A stretch of DNA of 64,000 nucleotides from an uncultured Saprospiraceae bacterium (GTDB lineage Bacteria; Bacteroidota; Bacteroidia; Chitinophagales; Saprospiraceae): contig CALFWW010000121.1 of the NCBI GenBank assembly GCA_937928575.1, positions 1-64,000 on the forward strand, in the 5' to 3' direction. A program made the position numbers and the translations under genes. Below are positions 61,928 to 64,000 of this stretch, piece by piece (position 1 is the first letter of the stretch; each line of letters opens with the position of its first letter). The notes under the pieces were generated by a model. The model did no database searches, had not been told where the DNA came from, and saw only the letters and a program-made list of their open reading frames with translations.

Positions 61928-63598
61928 TTACAACAAACTCTTAAATCGTGGTCGCTTTGGAGGTACATCTCCCAATCGTTCTTTCTTGTTTTTTTCAAAA
62001 GCAGAGAAATTTCCTTCAAAGAAAATAACTTCGCCATCATCTTCATAAGATAAAATATGAGTCGCCAAACGATCAATAAACCATCTATCGTGAGAAATCA
62101 TCAAGACGCATCCTGCGAAATTTTCTATGGCTTCCTCCAATGCTCTTAAAGTATTGACATCAATATCATTGGTAGGCTCATCTAATAACAATACATTTCC
62201 TCCTTCCTTCAATGTGATGGCTAAGTGCAATCTGTTTCGTTCACCACCAGATAAGACATTCACTTTTTTCTGTTGGTCACCACCTGCGAAATTGAAGCGA
62301 CTTAAATAAGCTCTTGCATTGACTTCTGAATTTCCTATCTGAATATTTTCGACACCTTGGCTAACTACTTCATAAATTGTTTTTTCCGGAATTAAGTCTT
62401 TGTGGGATTGATCTACGTATGCGAGTTGCACGGTACTTCCTATTTCAATATTTCCACTATCTGGCTTTTCTTCACCCATGATCATGCGGAAGAGAGTTGA
62501 TTTACCAACACCATTGGGTCCGATGATTCCGACAATCGCATTTTTGGGAATTTTCAAACTTAGGTTTTCAATCAGGATACGGTTGTCATAGGATTTGGTC
62601 AAATTCTCAATATCAATAACCGAATCACCTAATCTCGGACCAGGTGGAATGTACAATTCTAATTTTGCCTCTCGTTCTTTTGCTTCTTGTGCACTCAATG
62701 TATCATATGCGGTCAAACGTGCCTTCCCTTTTGCTCTTCTTCCTTTTGGTGACATTTTAGACCATTCCAATTCACGCTTCAATATTTTCTGACGTTTCGA
62801 TTCAGACTTTTCTTCTTGTGCCAATCGATTACTTTTTTGTTCCAACCAAGAGCTGTAATTTCCTTCCCATGGAATTCCAGCACCTCGATCTAATTCCAAA
62901 ATCCAGCCAGCCACATTGTCCAAAAAGTATCTATCGTGTGTGACAGCAATGACGGTACCTGGAAAAGATTTTAAAAATTGTTCTAACCAATGTACACTTT
63001 CAGCATCCAAGTGGTTGGTCGGCTCATCCAATAATAAGATATCTGGTTTGCTCAACAATAAACGACATAGAGCAACTCTTCTTCTTTCGCCACCTGACAA
63101 TACATTTACATTTGCATCATCTGGCGGACAACGCAGCGCATCCATTGCTACTTCAAGCGTATGATCCAAATCCCAGGCATTTAAATGATCCATTTTTTCA
63201 CCCAGCTCACCTTGCTTTTCGATTAATTTATTGAGCTCATCATCGCTCATTGGTTCTGCCATTTTATTGGAAACATCCTCGTATTCTTGTACTAAGTCAA
63301 CAATGTGTTGGACACCTTCTTGCACAATTTCTTTTACTGTTTTTGTTTCATCTAATTCTGGTTCTTGTGCGAGATAACCGATTTTATAATCTTTATCGAA
63401 GGTTACTTTTCCTTGATAGTTTTCATCCAGACCAGCTATTATTTTAATAAGACTAGATTTACCAGAACCATTCAGACCAAGGACACCAATCTTTGCACCA
63501 TAGTAAAAGGATAACCAGATATTTTTGAGGACTTGTTTGGAAGGAGGGTAGGTTTTGCTGACACCTTCCATTGAGAAAATGACTTTCTTATCGGACAT
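61928..63598 (-). CDS. ettA: ABC-F translational throttle protein EttA
   Basis: A 556-residue soluble ABC-F ATPase with two nucleotide-binding domains: Walker A GLNGSGKSSL and GPNGVGKSTL, signatures LSGGERRRVAL and LSGGERNRLHLA, and Walker B LLLDEPTNHLDAES and LLLDEPTNDIDV. The linker with ESKRQKILKRELEW and the order of motifs are those of EttA, which binds the ribosome E site and links translation to the ATP level. It is a cytosolic housekeeping gene. Confidence 0.93.
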   Translation of the reverse strand: MSDKKVIFSMEGVSKTYPPSKQVLKNIWLSFYYGAKIGVLGLNGSGKSSLIKIIAGLDENYQGKVTFDKDYKIGYLAQEPELDETKTVKEIVQEGVQHIVDLVQEYEDVSNKMAEPMSDDELNKLIEKQGELGEKMDHLNAWDLDHTLEVAMDALRCPPDDANVNVLSGGERRRVALCRLLLSKPDILLLDEPTNHLDAESVHWLEQFLKSFPGTVIAVTHDRYFLDNVAGWILELDRGAGIPWEGNYSSWLEQKSNRLAQEEKSESKRQKILKRELEWSKMSPKGRRAKGKARLTAYDTLSAQEAKEREAKLELYIPPGPRLGDSVIDIENLTKSYDNRILIENLSLKIPKNAIVGIIGPNGVGKSTLFRMIMGEEKPDSGNIEIGSTVQLAYVDQSHKDLIPEKTIYEVVSQGVENIQIGNSEVNARAYLSRFNFAGGDQQKKVNVLSGGERNRLHLAITLKEGGNVLLLDEPTNDIDVNTLRALEEAIENFAGCVLMISHDRWFIDRLATHILSYEDDGEVIFFEGNFSAFEKNKKERLGDVPPKRPRFKSLL

Positions 63599-63704
63599 GT
63601 TATATTTAGTTTAGTTGGGTCGAAGATAATATTTTTAAACCCAACTTTCACCCTAATTTCGCCCAGATACTTCTGTTGTCGCAGAAGAGTTCTTGCATAT
63701 TTGT

Positions 63705-64000
63705 TTAAACCCCGCTTACCTCCGCTAAACTTTTTAAACCAGATTTGTCCAAAACAGGCTCATAAAGGTTTGACGGGTTTACGTTAAAGACTTGTTGTAA
63801 CTGGTCAAATTCTTTAGGTAAGACTTTTTGAAATTCTTCGGAAAAATTGAAGAAGTGATTAATCATTATTGGAAGGGGATCGGTTTGTTCCAGACCAATG
63901 TATTCATCCAAATATTTTTTACTGTATTTGCTGATCTTGTGAAGATCTTTCCAAGTTGATTCATCAGTTGTAGGGTATTTTAAATTTGGATATTCTAACA
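63705..64000 (-). CDS. 3' end of a gene cut by the window edge
   Basis: Reading leftward from the window edge, an uninterrupted frame gives about 98 residues, from LEYPNLKYPTTDESTW through SKKYLDEYIGLEQTDPLPIM to the end KSLAEVSGV. It has no clear start inside the window; a TTG at 63911 is internal. The pattern FFNFSEEFQKVLPKEF then a hydrophobic helix and NVNPSN faintly recalls the C-terminus of M90 (MtfA-like) peptidases. The evidence is thin, so the family is left open. Confidence 0.5.
   Translation of the reverse strand, partial: LEYPNLKYPTTDESTWKDLHKISKYSKKYLDEYIGLEQTDPLPIMINHFFNFSEEFQKVLPKEFDQLQQVFNVNPSNLYEPVLDKSGLKSLAEVSGV

Noticed and set aside
1-64000. tRNA, rRNA, prophage or intact insertion sequence
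   Set aside because: Looked for clover-leaf arms, integrase, transposase and rRNA cores and saw none.

Overview
The window reads as a chromosomal segment of a member of the Bacteroidota, most likely near the Saprospiria. I infer this from the low GC content, several promoter-like sites of the Bacteroidota type (TTTG about 20 nt upstream of TAnnTTTG), sparse Shine-Dalgarno sites, type IX secretion (T9SS) sorting domains, a PorP/SprF protein, a giant PKD-repeat protein, tandem OmpH/Skp genes next to murI, and many outer-membrane or secreted proteins. No rRNA, tRNA, CRISPR array, phage or intact insertion sequence was seen.

Layout. 0-2.6 kb: a ParDE toxin-antitoxin pair, a secreted intradiol-type dioxygenase with Tat and T9SS signals, and rsmG. 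2.7-7.1 kb: two secreted amidohydrolase-fold proteins, closed by a large palindrome. 7.2-11.8 kb: DUF4294 protein, mevalonate-pathway decarboxylase, rhodanese lipoprotein, murI and two OmpH chaperones, interspersed with AT-rich repeat elements. 12.4-17 kb: glycosyltransferase plus methyltransferase, histidine ammonia-lyase, PagL-like outer-membrane protein. 17.2-23 kb: minus-strand operon of PorP/SprF, a pappalysin-like protein with a changed catalytic motif, and a 1314-residue PKD protein with a gliding-type C-terminus. 23.8-32.6 kb: ssb with a long structured leader, a patatin/beta-barrel protein, pdxA, an M17 aminopeptidase, rsmA, a YqeY protein, a TrpF-like protein, an alkyltransferase-like protein and a DUF922 protein. 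32.6-38.2 kb: DUF58/MoxR pair, an outer-membrane protein and an M48 peptidase. 38.4-47.6 kb: a lipoprotein, a T9SS cargo protein, a class III aminotransferase, a GH25 lysozyme-like lipoprotein, two tandem secreted thioredoxins, a hemolysin III family protein and exonuclease III.

47.9-59.4 kb is the most interesting part. A two-gene phasin-like pair (one member with a long histone-H1-like Lys/Ala tail, the other without) is followed by an alpha/beta hydrolase and a wax ester synthase/diacylglycerol acyltransferase fused to an SCP2 sterol-carrier domain. A few kilobases on lies a 1091-residue fusion of two glycerolipid acyltransferase modules around an HAD-IB phosphatase. Together these look like a neutral-lipid (wax ester/triacylglycerol) storage locus whose granule-coat proteins may also bind the nucleoid, by analogy with PhaF/PhaI or PhaM on polyhydroxyalkanoate granules. 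This is inference from sequence.

A second theme is structural. At three places (mvaD, the wax ester synthase gene and ggt) the last codons of a gene, in two cases with the following intergenic DNA, are present a second time as a decayed copy. Several stop codons lie inside or next to repeat or palindromic elements. A dispersed ~130-bp repeat occurs in opposite orientation near 52.1 and 61.7 kb. The right end holds mqo, ettA and the 3' part of a gene cut by the window edge.
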